Shown here piece by piece: positions 26,379 to 34,068 of a stretch of 64,000 nt of DNA. Numbering within the stretch: position 1 is the stretch's first letter; every line of letters begins with the position of its first letter. A program made the position numbers and the translations under genes. Below the pieces are notes generated by a model, which saw nothing but the letters and a program-made list of their open reading frames with translations, had not been told where the DNA came from and made no database searches. Origin of the DNA: an uncultured Ruminococcus sp. (lineage in GTDB: Bacteria > Bacillota > Clostridia > Oscillospirales > Acutalibacteraceae); the NCBI GenBank assembly GCA_910585865.1, contig CAJUGO010000009.1:4009-68008 (forward strand), read 5' to 3'.

Positions 26379-27108
26379 ACGTAGGTAAATACAGAAACGA
26401 CGTGTCGGAGTTAATTGCTCCGACATTTCCTTTTATGCCAAGCTGTGAGGCAATTATGCGAACCCTCAGCTGATGAAATCCATCAGTAACTACCGCTATA
26501 TCTCCGTTAAGATTTTCCCGTTCTATAAGTTCCATTGAATATTTAAGATTTTCTGTAGTATTTGTAGCCTTGTCTTCTCTGTAAAGTCTGTTGTCATCTA
26601 TTCCCTTTTGAACCAGAGTTTCATACATAGACTGAGCTTCGCTTACAGGCTCATCAGCCCCCTTACCGCCCGTCAGCACTGCATCGGACTCCGGACTGCT
26701 TATCAGATAATCATTTGCAGCATTGATTCTTCCCATAAGCATAACTGATGGTCCCCATGGCTTAACCTGAGCACCCAAAACAACCGCAGTTGCGTCTTGT
26801 GAAGGAGTCTGACATGCACAAACTGCCATTGCTCCTGTTACAATAATTCCGTAAATTGAAAATGCTGCAAAGCAGATATTTACTGCCTTATAAATTATTT
26901 TTGTAAGCTTATTTTTGCAGAATAAATTTCTTATTGCCCTGTGCAGAGGAGCAAAGCACACACAGAAAACCCATGCACACAGCGCCGCGCCTGCAATATT
27001 CCCCGGATTTATAATATTGCTTCCCATAGGTATAACAAACAAACTAAAAAATATTATGGAAAGAATTGCAAATACTGTGCGTATAATTAATAAAAGAATC
27101 TTTTTCAT
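26329..27108 (-). CDS. YdcF/SanA-like DUF218 membrane protein
   Basis: A 259-residue protein with an N-terminal membrane segment (ILLLIIRTVFAILSIIFFSLF) and further hydrophobic stretches to ~residue 110. A DUF218 domain follows with AVVLGAQVKPWGPSVMLMGRI, DAVLTGGKGADEPVSEAQSM, EDKATNTTENL and VVTDGFHQLR, the pattern of ElyC/SanA/YdcF proteins linked to envelope integrity. The ATG at 27108 is chosen from AGAAGGTAATT just before it. It stands alone, divergent from feoB with about 60 bases between starts. Confidence 0.88.
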   Translation of the reverse strand: MKKILLLIIRTVFAILSIIFFSLFVIPMGSNIINPGNIAGAALCAWVFCVCFAPLHRAIRNLFCKNKLTKIIYKAVNICFAAFSIYGIIVTGAMAVCACQTPSQDATAVVLGAQVKPWGPSVMLMGRINAANDYLISSPESDAVLTGGKGADEPVSEAQSMYETLVQKGIDDNRLYREDKATNTTENLKYSMELIERENLNGDIAVVTDGFHQLRVRIIASQLGIKGNVGAINSDTSFLYLPTFTVREWFALPYQVLFR

Positions 27109-27171
27109 AATTACCTTCTTTCTTAAAATAATAGGTATCGTCGTATAATAATAGTCTTTTGGGAGCAAACA

Positions 27172-29169
27172 ATGAAATCAACAACTATTGTAAATGCCGT
27201 GCTGGCAGGCAACCCGAATTGCGGCAAAACAACATTATTCAACTATCTTACCGGAAGCACCCAGCGCACAGGCAACTGGCCGGGAGTAACTGTTGAAAAA
27301 AAACACGGCTATGTAAAAAATAATATCGGCAAAAATATTTCTGTTACCGATTTGCCCGGAATTTACTCGCTCTATCCATATTCTCCTGAGGAAACAGCAG
27401 CAATTAACTGTCTTTTGTACGATAAACCCGACATAATTATTAACATTGTTGACTCGACCAATCTTGAACGCAATCTTTATCTTACAACTCAGCTTGCGGA
27501 GCTTGGACTGCCAATCGTTATTGCACTCAATATGTATGATATTCTCAAAAAAAGAGGAGATAAAATTGATATTTTAAAACTTGAACAAAACTTTGGAATA
27601 CCGTTTGTTCCTGTATCCGCAAATAAAGGAACCGGAGTAGATAAACTTCTTGCAAAGGCTGCTGAACTTGTTGAAAACTCCAAAACGCAGGAAATTTTAA
27701 AAGTATTCTCAAAAAGCACTGAATATGTACTGAGCGAAATCAAACGAACATTAAACATTAACAGCCGTTTTATCGCAATAAGGCTGTTAGAAAACGATAA
27801 AAAAACATGGGATAATACTAATGCTTCTCCTGCTCAAAAACACTACATACTATCTCTGATTAACAAACTCGAAAAAACTAAAAATCTAGATTGTGAAATG
27901 ATAATTGCAGATGAACGTTATAAATTCATTTGTTCTGTTACAAGCACTTCTTTTATCCGCAGCAATGGCGATAAAACACAAAGTATTTCGGACAAAATTG
28001 ACAACATCGTAACTTCAAGATTCTTTGCAGTTCCAATCTTTATATTAATTATGTCTCTGGTATTCTTTGTTACCTTCGGTTCATTCGGTCAGGCAATGCG
28101 AAACTGCGCTGAATACATAATAAACGATGTTTTTGAAAACTGTGTGAAAAATCTGTTAGTTTTTGCAAATGCTTCCAGTTGGGCGCAAAGTTTGGTTCTT
28201 GACGGAATTATTAATGGAGTAGGCTCGGTAATATCATTTTTGCCCCAGATAGCTTTGTTGTTTACACTTTTATCATTGCTTGAAGACAGCGGATATATGG
28301 CACGAGCGATTTTTATAACAGACAAAATACTGAGATGTATTGGATTGTCAGGCAAATCGTTTGTACCAATAATTATGGGATTCGGATGTACTGTTCCTGC
28401 CGTTCTCTCGACTAGAACAATTGAAAATCAAAGAGAAAAACAACTTGCAATACTCATCTCTCCTTTTATGTCCTGTTCAGCAAAAATGCCTGTATATTTG
28501 CTGTTTTCATCAGCATTTTTCAACAGTAATGCAACTCTTATTATACTTTTGATATACCTTATCGGAGTGACAGCGGCCATATTGACAGCATTATTTTTTA
28601 AGGATAAAAAATCCTCAAAAAAAATCCCTTTTATAATGGAGCTTCCTCCCTACCGCCTTCCGTCTTTTAATACTGTATGTCTGCATACATGGGAGAGAAC
28701 AAAAGACTTTCTGACAAAAGCAGGTACAATACTGTTGGGAGCAACAGTAATCATATGGTTTTTGCAAAACTTTGATTTTTCACTTAAACCGGTTACTGAG
28801 GAAGAAAGCATTCTTTCTGCAATCGGTCAATTCATTTCTCCTGTATTTTCAATATGCGGTTTTGGGAATTGGCAGGCATCTGTTTCACTGCTGACAGGAG
28901 TTGCAGCAAAGGAAAGCGTTGCATCTGCTATATCCGTGTTATGCACGCAGGAGGAGCTTAAAAGTATTTTCACTTCGCTGTCAGCATTTTCGTTTCTTGT
29001 TTTTGTACTTCTGTATCCTCCCTGCATTGCGGCAACTGCCGCTGTATATAAAGAAACTAAGAGTCTTAAGAAAACTGCATTTTCAATTGTATATCAGCTG
29101 TTTGCTGCATGGTTCGCTTCTGCTCTTATATTTCAGACGGGCACTTTGATAATAAATTGGAGTTATTAA
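27172..29169 (+). CDS. feoB: Ferrous iron transporter FeoB
   Basis: A 665-residue Fe(II) permease. The N-terminal G domain has G1 GNPNCGKTTLFN (residues 14-25), G2/G3 with DLPGIYSLYP, and G4 ALNMYD (variant NxxD). A helical spacer follows, then the membrane part with two Gly-rich gate motifs: FVPIIMGFGCTVPA and FMSCSAKMPVYLL. The protein is shorter at the C terminus than E. coli FeoB. No feoA is found in the window. The stop TAA is followed directly by the ATG of a small Cys-rich membrane protein. Confidence 0.96.
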   Translation: MKSTTIVNAVLAGNPNCGKTTLFNYLTGSTQRTGNWPGVTVEKKHGYVKNNIGKNISVTDLPGIYSLYPYSPEETAAINCLLYDKPDIIINIVDSTNLERNLYLTTQLAELGLPIVIALNMYDILKKRGDKIDILKLEQNFGIPFVPVSANKGTGVDKLLAKAAELVENSKTQEILKVFSKSTEYVLSEIKRTLNINSRFIAIRLLENDKKTWDNTNASPAQKHYILSLINKLEKTKNLDCEMIIADERYKFICSVTSTSFIRSNGDKTQSISDKIDNIVTSRFFAVPIFILIMSLVFFVTFGSFGQAMRNCAEYIINDVFENCVKNLLVFANASSWAQSLVLDGIINGVGSVISFLPQIALLFTLLSLLEDSGYMARAIFITDKILRCIGLSGKSFVPIIMGFGCTVPAVLSTRTIENQREKQLAILISPFMSCSAKMPVYLLFSSAFFNSNATLIILLIYLIGVTAAILTALFFKDKKSSKKIPFIMELPPYRLPSFNTVCLHTWERTKDFLTKAGTILLGATVIIWFLQNFDFSLKPVTEEESILSAIGQFISPVFSICGFGNWQASVSLLTGVAAKESVASAISVLCTQEELKSIFTSLSAFSFLVFVLLYPPCIAATAAVYKETKSLKKTAFSIVYQLFAAWFASALIFQTGTLIINWSY

Positions 29170-29346
29170 ATGATTTACGGAATACCTGTTGCAGATATAA
29201 TTATTTTTCAAATAGCGGTCATATTTGTATTAATTTCAATTTTTGGCATTATTAATCAAAAATGCTGTAATTCATGTCCGTTAAAGGAAAAATGCCGGCG
29301 CAGTAATAAAAATTCTCAAAACCCCTTTAAACGAACACTGAAATAA
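29170..29346 (+). CDS. FeoB-associated Cys-rich membrane protein
   Basis: A 58-residue protein whose ATG follows the feoB stop with no gap (TAAATG). It has one membrane helix (ADIIIFQIAVIFVLISIFGII) followed by a short Cys motif (QKCCNSCPLKEKCRR). This is the layout of the FeoB-associated Cys-rich family, thought to assist iron uptake, perhaps as a metal-binding or FeoB-stabilising piece. A terminator follows closely. Confidence 0.88.
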   Translation: MIYGIPVADIIIFQIAVIFVLISIFGIINQKCCNSCPLKEKCRRSNKNSQNPFKRTLK

Positions 29347-29371
29347 CGGACAGCATAAATCACACACTGCT

Positions 29372-29396
29372 ATAACAATGAAAAATTGTTATTTTT
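29372..29396 (+). terminator. Terminator of the feoB operon
   Basis: ATAACAAT / ATTGTTAT 8-bp stem with a 5-base loop and TTTT after it. Confidence 0.7.
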
Positions 29397-29476
29397 CGCC
29401 AAGACAAAGCAGAATAAATATTATAGCAATTGTAATTTTGATATTTAAAAATTTTGTAAATAAATTTTGGCATGGC

Positions 29477-29505
29477 TTGATTGTTTTTTTAACTTGTGTT
29501 ATACT
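29477..29505 (+). promoter_or_regulatory. Promoter of the ABC-F leader transcript
   Basis: TTGATT (29477-29482), a 17-base spacer and TATACT (29500-29505). The predicted start lies about 25 bases before the leader ORF. Confidence 0.75.
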
Positions 29506-29536
29506 ATTTTATAATTTAAATAAAAGAGGTGGAAAG

Positions 29537-29560
29537 ATGCGTAACTTTTCTTGCAAATAA
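29537..29560 (+). CDS. Leader peptide MRNFSCK upstream of ABC-F gene
   Basis: A 7-codon open frame (MRNFSCK, stop TAA) with AGAGGTGGAAAG directly before its ATG, a proper ribosome binding site. Its last four codons contain segment 1 of the attenuator described next. Short leader ORFs in this position are known for ABC-F resistance genes, where drug-stalled ribosomes on the leader turn the gene on. Confidence 0.75.
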   Translation: MRNFSCK

Positions 29561-29730
29561 ATCGGAATATACAGTAGTGCTGTGTTCTTTACAGTATTAT
29601 TGCGCCTGTTGCAAGAAAGTTAAAAGTCTGTTCACTCATATATAAGCTGACTGCACTGCATTTTATGCAGTGGTTAATTATGCTGTAAAGAGCTGCGAGA
29701 ATTGACTTTCTTGCAGCTCATTTTTGCATT
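29547..29730 (+). promoter_or_regulatory. Ribosome-mediated transcription attenuator of the ABC-F gene
   Basis: Three near-identical arms compete. Segment 1, TTTCTTGCAA (29547-29556, inside the leader ORF), is the exact complement of segment 2, TTGCAAGAAA (29609-29618). Segment 2, extended to 29608-29623, also pairs with segment 3 (29702-29717, containing ACTTTCTTGCAG). Segment 3 is needed for the terminator, in which GAGCTGCGAGAA (29690-29701) pairs with the arm at 29708-29719, followed by ATTTTTG. With 1:2 formed the terminator can form. A ribosome stalled on the leader hides segment 1, so 2:3 forms and the terminator is lost. A separate hairpin (CACTGCA/TGCAGTG, 29654-29672) sits between. 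Confidence 0.85.
29690..29725 (+). terminator. Conditional terminator in the ABC-F leader
   Basis: 12-bp stem with one G·U, a loop at 29702-29707 and an ATTTTT tail, ending about 40 bases before the ABC-F start. Confidence 0.85.
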
Positions 29731-29762
29731 TGGAACATATAACTGCCAAAGGAGGTTTAGCT

Positions 29763-31232
29763 ATGGCAATGATTAAGGCAGAAAATCTTACATTCTCATA
29801 TCCTTCAAGCTATGATAACATTTTTGAGAATGTAAATTTTCAAATAGATACAAACTGGAAACTTGGTTTTGTCGGCAGGAACGGCAGAGGCAAAACAACT
29901 TTCCTCAATCTTTTGCTCGGAAAATATGAATATAAAGGAAAAATCATTTCATCTGTACAGTTTGATTATTTTCCATATCCCGTTTCTGACACTAACAGAA
30001 TGACAGCAGACATTTTACAAGAGATTTGCCCTCTTGCCGAAAAGTGGGAACTTACACGGGAACTGTCTTGTCTTGAGGTAAGTGAAGACGTACTTTGGAG
30101 ACCGTTTGAAACGCTTTCCTACGGAGAACGAACAAAAACTCTGCTTGCTGCACTTTTCTTAAATGACGGACATTTCCTGCTGATTGATGAACCGACAAAC
30201 CATTTGGATATCAAGGCAAGAGAACTGTTGTCCGCATATTTGAAAAAGAAAAAAGGGTTTATATTAGTGTCACATGACCGTTACTTTCTGGACGGATGCG
30301 TTGACCACATTTTGTCTCTGAACAGAGCAAATATTGAAGTACAAAGCGGAAATTTTTCATCTTGGATAGAAAATTTTGAAAAACAGCAAAAATTTGAAAC
30401 AACACAAAATGAGCTTCTGCAAAAAGATATTGCCCGTTTGCAGAAAGCAGCAAAAATGACTTCAGCGTGGTCGAATAAAATTGAAACTTCAAAATATGGC
30501 AGCGGTCCGGTTGACAGAGGTTATATCGGTCATAAATCCGCTAAAATGATGAAAAAATCTAAGTCAATTGCAGCAAGACAGCAACAAGCAATCCAACAAA
30601 AATCAGGACTTCTGAAAAATATTGAAACAAATGAAAATCTAAAAATATTTCCGCTGTCATATCATTGCGACACTCTGGCATCGTTTTCTAATGTCGAAGT
30701 AATCTATGATAAAAACGCAGTTTGTGAACCCGTTTCTTTCACAATATCCCGCAAAGACAGATTAGCGATTGACGGCAGGAACGGAAGCGGGAAAAGCAGC
30801 CTGCTGAAACTATTGACGGGGGAACAAATGAAATATACCGGAACAATTACCATAGGATCCGGCATTGTAATTTCCTATGTACCGCAGGATACTTCACACC
30901 TGAAAGGAACACTGTCCGACTTTGCGGAGGATAATCATATTGATGAAAGTTTATTTAAGGCAATACTGCGAAAAATGAATTTTGAACGAGTACAATTTGA
31001 AAAAAACATAGAGACCTTTTCTGAAGGTCAGAAAAAGAAAGTATTGATAGCAAAGAGTCTTTGCGAAAAAGCACACCTGTATGTATGGGACGAACCGCTT
31101 AATTTTATTGATATATATTCACGCATACAGATTGAACAGCTTATAAAAGAATTTCAGCCAACAATAATTTTTGTGGAACATGACAAAATCTTTAGAGACA
31201 CCGTTGCCACAAAAATAGTACAGTTAAAATAA
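29763..31232 (+). CDS. ABC-F ribosomal protection protein, Lsa type
   Basis: A 489-residue protein with two ATPase domains and no membrane part. Domain 1 has Walker A GRNGRGKTT, signature LSYGERTKT and Walker B LIDEPTNHLD. Domain 2 has GRNGSGKSS, signature FSEGQKKKV and Walker B YVWDEPLNFID. The linker between (residues ~200-300) is the part that reaches the ribosomal peptidyl transferase centre. WKLGFVGRNGRGKTT, VLWRPF and WDEPLNFID match the Lsa/lmo0919-like group, which protects against lincosamides, streptogramin A and pleuromutilins; the drug range here is inferred. The ATG at 29763 follows AAAGGAGG. Control is by the attenuator upstream. Confidence 0.92.
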   Translation: MAMIKAENLTFSYPSSYDNIFENVNFQIDTNWKLGFVGRNGRGKTTFLNLLLGKYEYKGKIISSVQFDYFPYPVSDTNRMTADILQEICPLAEKWELTRELSCLEVSEDVLWRPFETLSYGERTKTLLAALFLNDGHFLLIDEPTNHLDIKARELLSAYLKKKKGFILVSHDRYFLDGCVDHILSLNRANIEVQSGNFSSWIENFEKQQKFETTQNELLQKDIARLQKAAKMTSAWSNKIETSKYGSGPVDRGYIGHKSAKMMKKSKSIAARQQQAIQQKSGLLKNIETNENLKIFPLSYHCDTLASFSNVEVIYDKNAVCEPVSFTISRKDRLAIDGRNGSGKSSLLKLLTGEQMKYTGTITIGSGIVISYVPQDTSHLKGTLSDFAEDNHIDESLFKAILRKMNFERVQFEKNIETFSEGQKKKVLIAKSLCEKAHLYVWDEPLNFIDIYSRIQIEQLIKEFQPTIIFVEHDKIFRDTVATKIVQLK

Positions 31233-31260
31233 ACGCACCGACCTCTAATTATTGAGTTTC

Positions 31261-31322
31261 AACTATTATTTATCGTGTTTCGATAAATAATAGTTGACAT
31301 GCAGTAAATATAGTGTTATACT
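31261..31322 (+). promoter_or_regulatory. Consensus promoter with perfect 15-bp palindrome (operator)
   Basis: AACTATTATTTATCG (31261-31275), a 5-base loop and its exact complement (31281-31295) overlap the first two bases of TTGACA (31294-31299). After 17 bases comes TATACT (31317-31322). No T tract follows the palindrome, so an operator for the downstream HTH protein fits better than a terminator. Confidence 0.75.
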
Positions 31323-31359
31323 GCAATCAATAGATTTATTTTATGGAGGTATAATTTTT

Positions 31360-31839
31360 ATGAAACAAACAATCTTGTCAAAGTGGATGAAATTTATTAT
31401 TTGGGGAGTCGGAATTTGCGGACTGGTTGTTTACACACTGATAATACCTATGATGGGTCAAACAATCGCCGCCCAAAACATAGAATTTGATTATTGCTAC
31501 TGGCCATGGCTGATTTTCATATGGGCTACTGGCATTCCCTGTTATATCGCCATTGCACTGGCGTGGAAGATAGCTGAAAATATTGGAACAGATAAATCCT
31601 TTTCGCTGTCAAACGCAAAACTGCTCAGATGGATTTCGGTCCTTGCTGCAGGAGATGGAATATTTTTCTTTGCCGGAAATATAGTTTTTTTGTTTCTCAA
31701 TATGAATCATCCCGGAATAGTACTGTTCTCACTGATTGCCGTATTTGCAGGTTTTGCTGTAGCTGTCGTATCAGCAATTCTGTCACATCTGGTAACAAAA
31801 GCATCAGCCTTGCAGGAACAAAGCGATTGGACAATATAG
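31360..31839 (+). CDS. DUF2975 family membrane protein
   Basis: A 159-residue protein with four membrane segments (IIWGVGICGLVVYTLIIPMM, YWPWLIFIWATGIPCYIAIAL, LLRWISVLAAGDGIFFFAGNIVF and VLFSLIAVFAGFAVAVVSAIL in order, quoted in part). The layout and the short gap to a YozG-type HTH gene are those of the DUF2975 family. The role is unknown; the pair is often found as a small membrane/regulator module. The ATG at 31360 follows TGGAGG; an in-frame start at 31294 would lie in the promoter. Confidence 0.82.
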   Translation: MKQTILSKWMKFIIWGVGICGLVVYTLIIPMMGQTIAAQNIEFDYCYWPWLIFIWATGIPCYIAIALAWKIAENIGTDKSFSLSNAKLLRWISVLAAGDGIFFFAGNIVFLFLNMNHPGIVLFSLIAVFAGFAVAVVSAILSHLVTKASALQEQSDWTI

Positions 31840-31848
31840 GAGGAAATA

Positions 31849-32064
31849 ATGGACGGCAAAATTATTTTTAATATTGATGTAATGCTTGCAAAACGAAAAA
31901 TGAGCGTAACAGAACTCGCCGATCGTGTAGGTATTACAATCGCAAATGTTTCTGTTTTGAAAAACGGCAAAGCCAAGGCTTTAAAAATATCAACACTAAT
32001 CAAGCTGTGTGAGGCTCTCGATTGCCAGCCAGGAGATATTCTTGAATATAGAAAAAACATGTGA
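31849..32064 (+). CDS. YozG-type helix-turn-helix regulator (Cro/CI family)
   Basis: A 71-residue DNA-binding protein. It has the pattern IIFNIDVMLAKRKMSVTEL, ADRVGITIANVSVLKNGKAKAL and LIKLCEALDCQPGDILEY, which is the YozG/PF13443 type of Cro-like regulator. AGGAGGAAATA precedes the ATG and it starts 10 bases after the DUF2975 stop. It probably represses its own operon through the palindrome at 31261-31295. Confidence 0.92.
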   Translation: MDGKIIFNIDVMLAKRKMSVTELADRVGITIANVSVLKNGKAKALKISTLIKLCEALDCQPGDILEYRKNM

Positions 32065-32223
32065 TATGACGAAAGCTTTGGACCTTATAATTTGTTTTAA
32101 GTTGTTAGACAGCACAACAAATAATTCTTATGATAACAAATAATGCAATTATAAACGCAATATTTTAAATAACAAAAAAACCTTTTATGACGAAATTTTA
32201 ACGACAATATAATTTAAAACAGA
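32065..32223. other. AT-rich intergenic region
   Basis: Between the HTH gene and the hydrogenase terminator. No gene or clear signal was seen. Confidence 0.4.
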
Positions 32224-32248
32224 GGAGACGCTTCAAATGAAGCGTCCC
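32224..32248 (-). terminator. Terminator-like hairpin after the hydrogenase gene
   Basis: GACGCTTC and GAAGCGTC form a perfect 8-bp stem with a 4-base loop. On the minus strand it is followed by CTCCTCTGTTTTA, a weak T tract. Confidence 0.6.
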
Positions 32249-32266
32249 TTCGTGATATATTATGTA

Positions 32267-33805
32267 TTATTCATTTCTTCTGTCAAACTCGTTATACATA
32301 TTTTCAATTGTAGACAACTTGTCAATAAACGGAGTATCAATCGAATTTTCAAACTTTGTCTCTTTTTTGCTCTTTAAAACCTCCATAGCAGATTTGTCAG
32401 GAATATTTATTGTACCTGCACCTGCTACACAACCTCCCGGACAAGCCATGCCTTCAAGCAAGTAACCGTTGTACTTTCCTGCTTTAGCCATTCTGAGCAG
32501 CTTTGCGCACTCGTCAAGTCCCTGAGCATTTGCAACCTTCACCTCGCGCTCTGGATCAAGCGTTGAAATTGCATTTACAACTGCCTTTGCAACACCTCCG
32601 CTGACAGCAAAGCCTCTGCCGTCCGCACTGGAAAAAGAAAGCGGAGTTTCGTCACTATCAAGTGCTTCAAAATCTACGTCCTTTGCCTCAAACATTCCTG
32701 CAACTTCTTCAAAAGTAAGTACAAAATCAATATCACTTCTAATGGATCTTCTGCTTGCTTCAAGCTTTTTAGCAGCACAAGGTCCGATAAATACAACTTT
32801 ACATCCGGGGTACTGCTGCTTTGTAAGTCTTCCCGTAAGCACCATAGGTGTAAGCGCCATTGAAATGTACGGTGCAATCGTCGGAAAATTCTTTTTAGCC
32901 ATAACACTCCATGCAGGACAACAGGATGTAGCCATAAACGGTTGTTTTTCAGGCACCTCTTCCATAAAATCCTTTGCCTCTTCAACAGTACAAAGGTCAG
33001 CACCTACAGCAACCTCAACAACATCAGCAAATCCAAGCGCTTTAAAAGCATTCCGCATTTTATTTGACGGAAGTCCCTTAAACTGACCTGCAACAGCAGG
33101 TGCAACTGCTGCATATACAGGCACATCGCTGTTAATCGCCATAATAGTCTGGAATATCTGGCTTTTATCAACAATAGCACTAAAAGGACAGCTTACCAGA
33201 CACATACCGCATGAAACACATTTATCATAATCAATTTCTGCTCTGCCGTGATCATCACTGTGAATAGCTTTCATTCCGCATGCTGCAGCACACGGACGTT
33301 CCTGCTTTATAATTGCATTATATGGACAAGCACTCTTACACTTTCCGCATTTAATACATTTATCCTTATCAATAAATGATTTGCCGTTTACTATAGATAT
33401 TGCTTCTTTGGAACAAACCTCCGTACACGGATGTTCAAGACAACCCTGACAGCCATCACTTACAAAAATCTGTTTTTCAGGGCAGCTGTGGCACGCAAAT
33501 TTAATAATATTTACAAGAGGCGGATCATAAACCTTCTCGTCAATCATACTCTCTTCAACACCGGTTGAAATAGGGGCCTGCTTATCTACCGGAAGCAAAG
33601 GAAGCCCCATTGCCAGGCGCAGCCTTTCCCCTACTATTGCTCTTTCAAGGAAAATACTTTCCCTGTATTTCGAAATTTCTCCGGGAATTATTTTATAAGG
33701 AAGATTTTCAAACTTTGAGTAATCTCCGCCCTCATATGCAAATCGCGCTACTTCTGTAAATATCTGATGACGGATTTTTGTCTTTGATGAATAAAGTCCT
33801 CTCAA
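32267..33805 (-). CDS. [FeFe]-hydrogenase, group B-like, with ferredoxin domains
   Basis: A 512-residue iron-sulfur enzyme that makes or uses H2. The N-terminal half carries Cys clusters of 2[4Fe-4S] type (CIKCGKCKSACPYNAI; CVSCGMCLVSCPFSAI) plus an extra set (CHSCPEKQ, CQGCLEHPC). The H-cluster domain has motif L1 ATSCCPAW, L2 IGPCAAKKLE and L3 LEGMACPGGC, so all four H-cluster cysteines are kept. TSCCP in L1 (not TSCSP) and GPC in L2 (not MPC) are features of group B enzymes, whose physiological partner is poorly known. The start is TTG at 33805. No maturases or partner subunits are next to it. Confidence 0.92.
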   Translation of the reverse strand: MRGLYSSKTKIRHQIFTEVARFAYEGGDYSKFENLPYKIIPGEISKYRESIFLERAIVGERLRLAMGLPLLPVDKQAPISTGVEESMIDEKVYDPPLVNIIKFACHSCPEKQIFVSDGCQGCLEHPCTEVCSKEAISIVNGKSFIDKDKCIKCGKCKSACPYNAIIKQERPCAAACGMKAIHSDDHGRAEIDYDKCVSCGMCLVSCPFSAIVDKSQIFQTIMAINSDVPVYAAVAPAVAGQFKGLPSNKMRNAFKALGFADVVEVAVGADLCTVEEAKDFMEEVPEKQPFMATSCCPAWSVMAKKNFPTIAPYISMALTPMVLTGRLTKQQYPGCKVVFIGPCAAKKLEASRRSIRSDIDFVLTFEEVAGMFEAKDVDFEALDSDETPLSFSSADGRGFAVSGGVAKAVVNAISTLDPEREVKVANAQGLDECAKLLRMAKAGKYNGYLLEGMACPGGCVAGAGTINIPDKSAMEVLKSKKETKFENSIDTPFIDKLSTIENMYNEFDRRNE

Positions 33806-33882
33806 GGTACTCGCCCTTTCGCTGTTTTTATTTTAATTTTTAAGAGTATCTGAAAAATTAATCAGAAACTGCCTAATCAAAC

Positions 33883-33917
33883 ATATTAATTATACAACAG
33901 CTTTATGTCAAATTCAA
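33883..33917 (-). promoter_or_regulatory. Two overlapping promoters of the hydrogenase gene
   Basis: On the minus strand TTGAAT (33917-33912) is 17 bases from TATAAT (33894-33889), and TTGACA (33911-33906) is 17 bases from TAATAT (33888-33883). The two promoters are shifted by exactly 6 bases. Confidence 0.7.
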
Positions 33918-34007
33918 CTGCTTTTTGCACAAACTGATAATACACGATAATTACCAAATTATAAACATCTTATCAATATTATTTAATCAGCGATTGCTTA
34001 GCTTTCA

Positions 34008-34036
34008 TTGACTTTTACCCAAAGTTAATATATTAT
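34008..34036 (+). promoter_or_regulatory. Promoter of the zinc-ribbon membrane protein gene
   Basis: TTGACT, a 17-base spacer and TATTAT, ending about 30 bases before the ATG at 34069. Confidence 0.65.
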
Positions 34037-34068
34037 TATGCTAGAATTAACATAAAGGCGTGTTTAGT

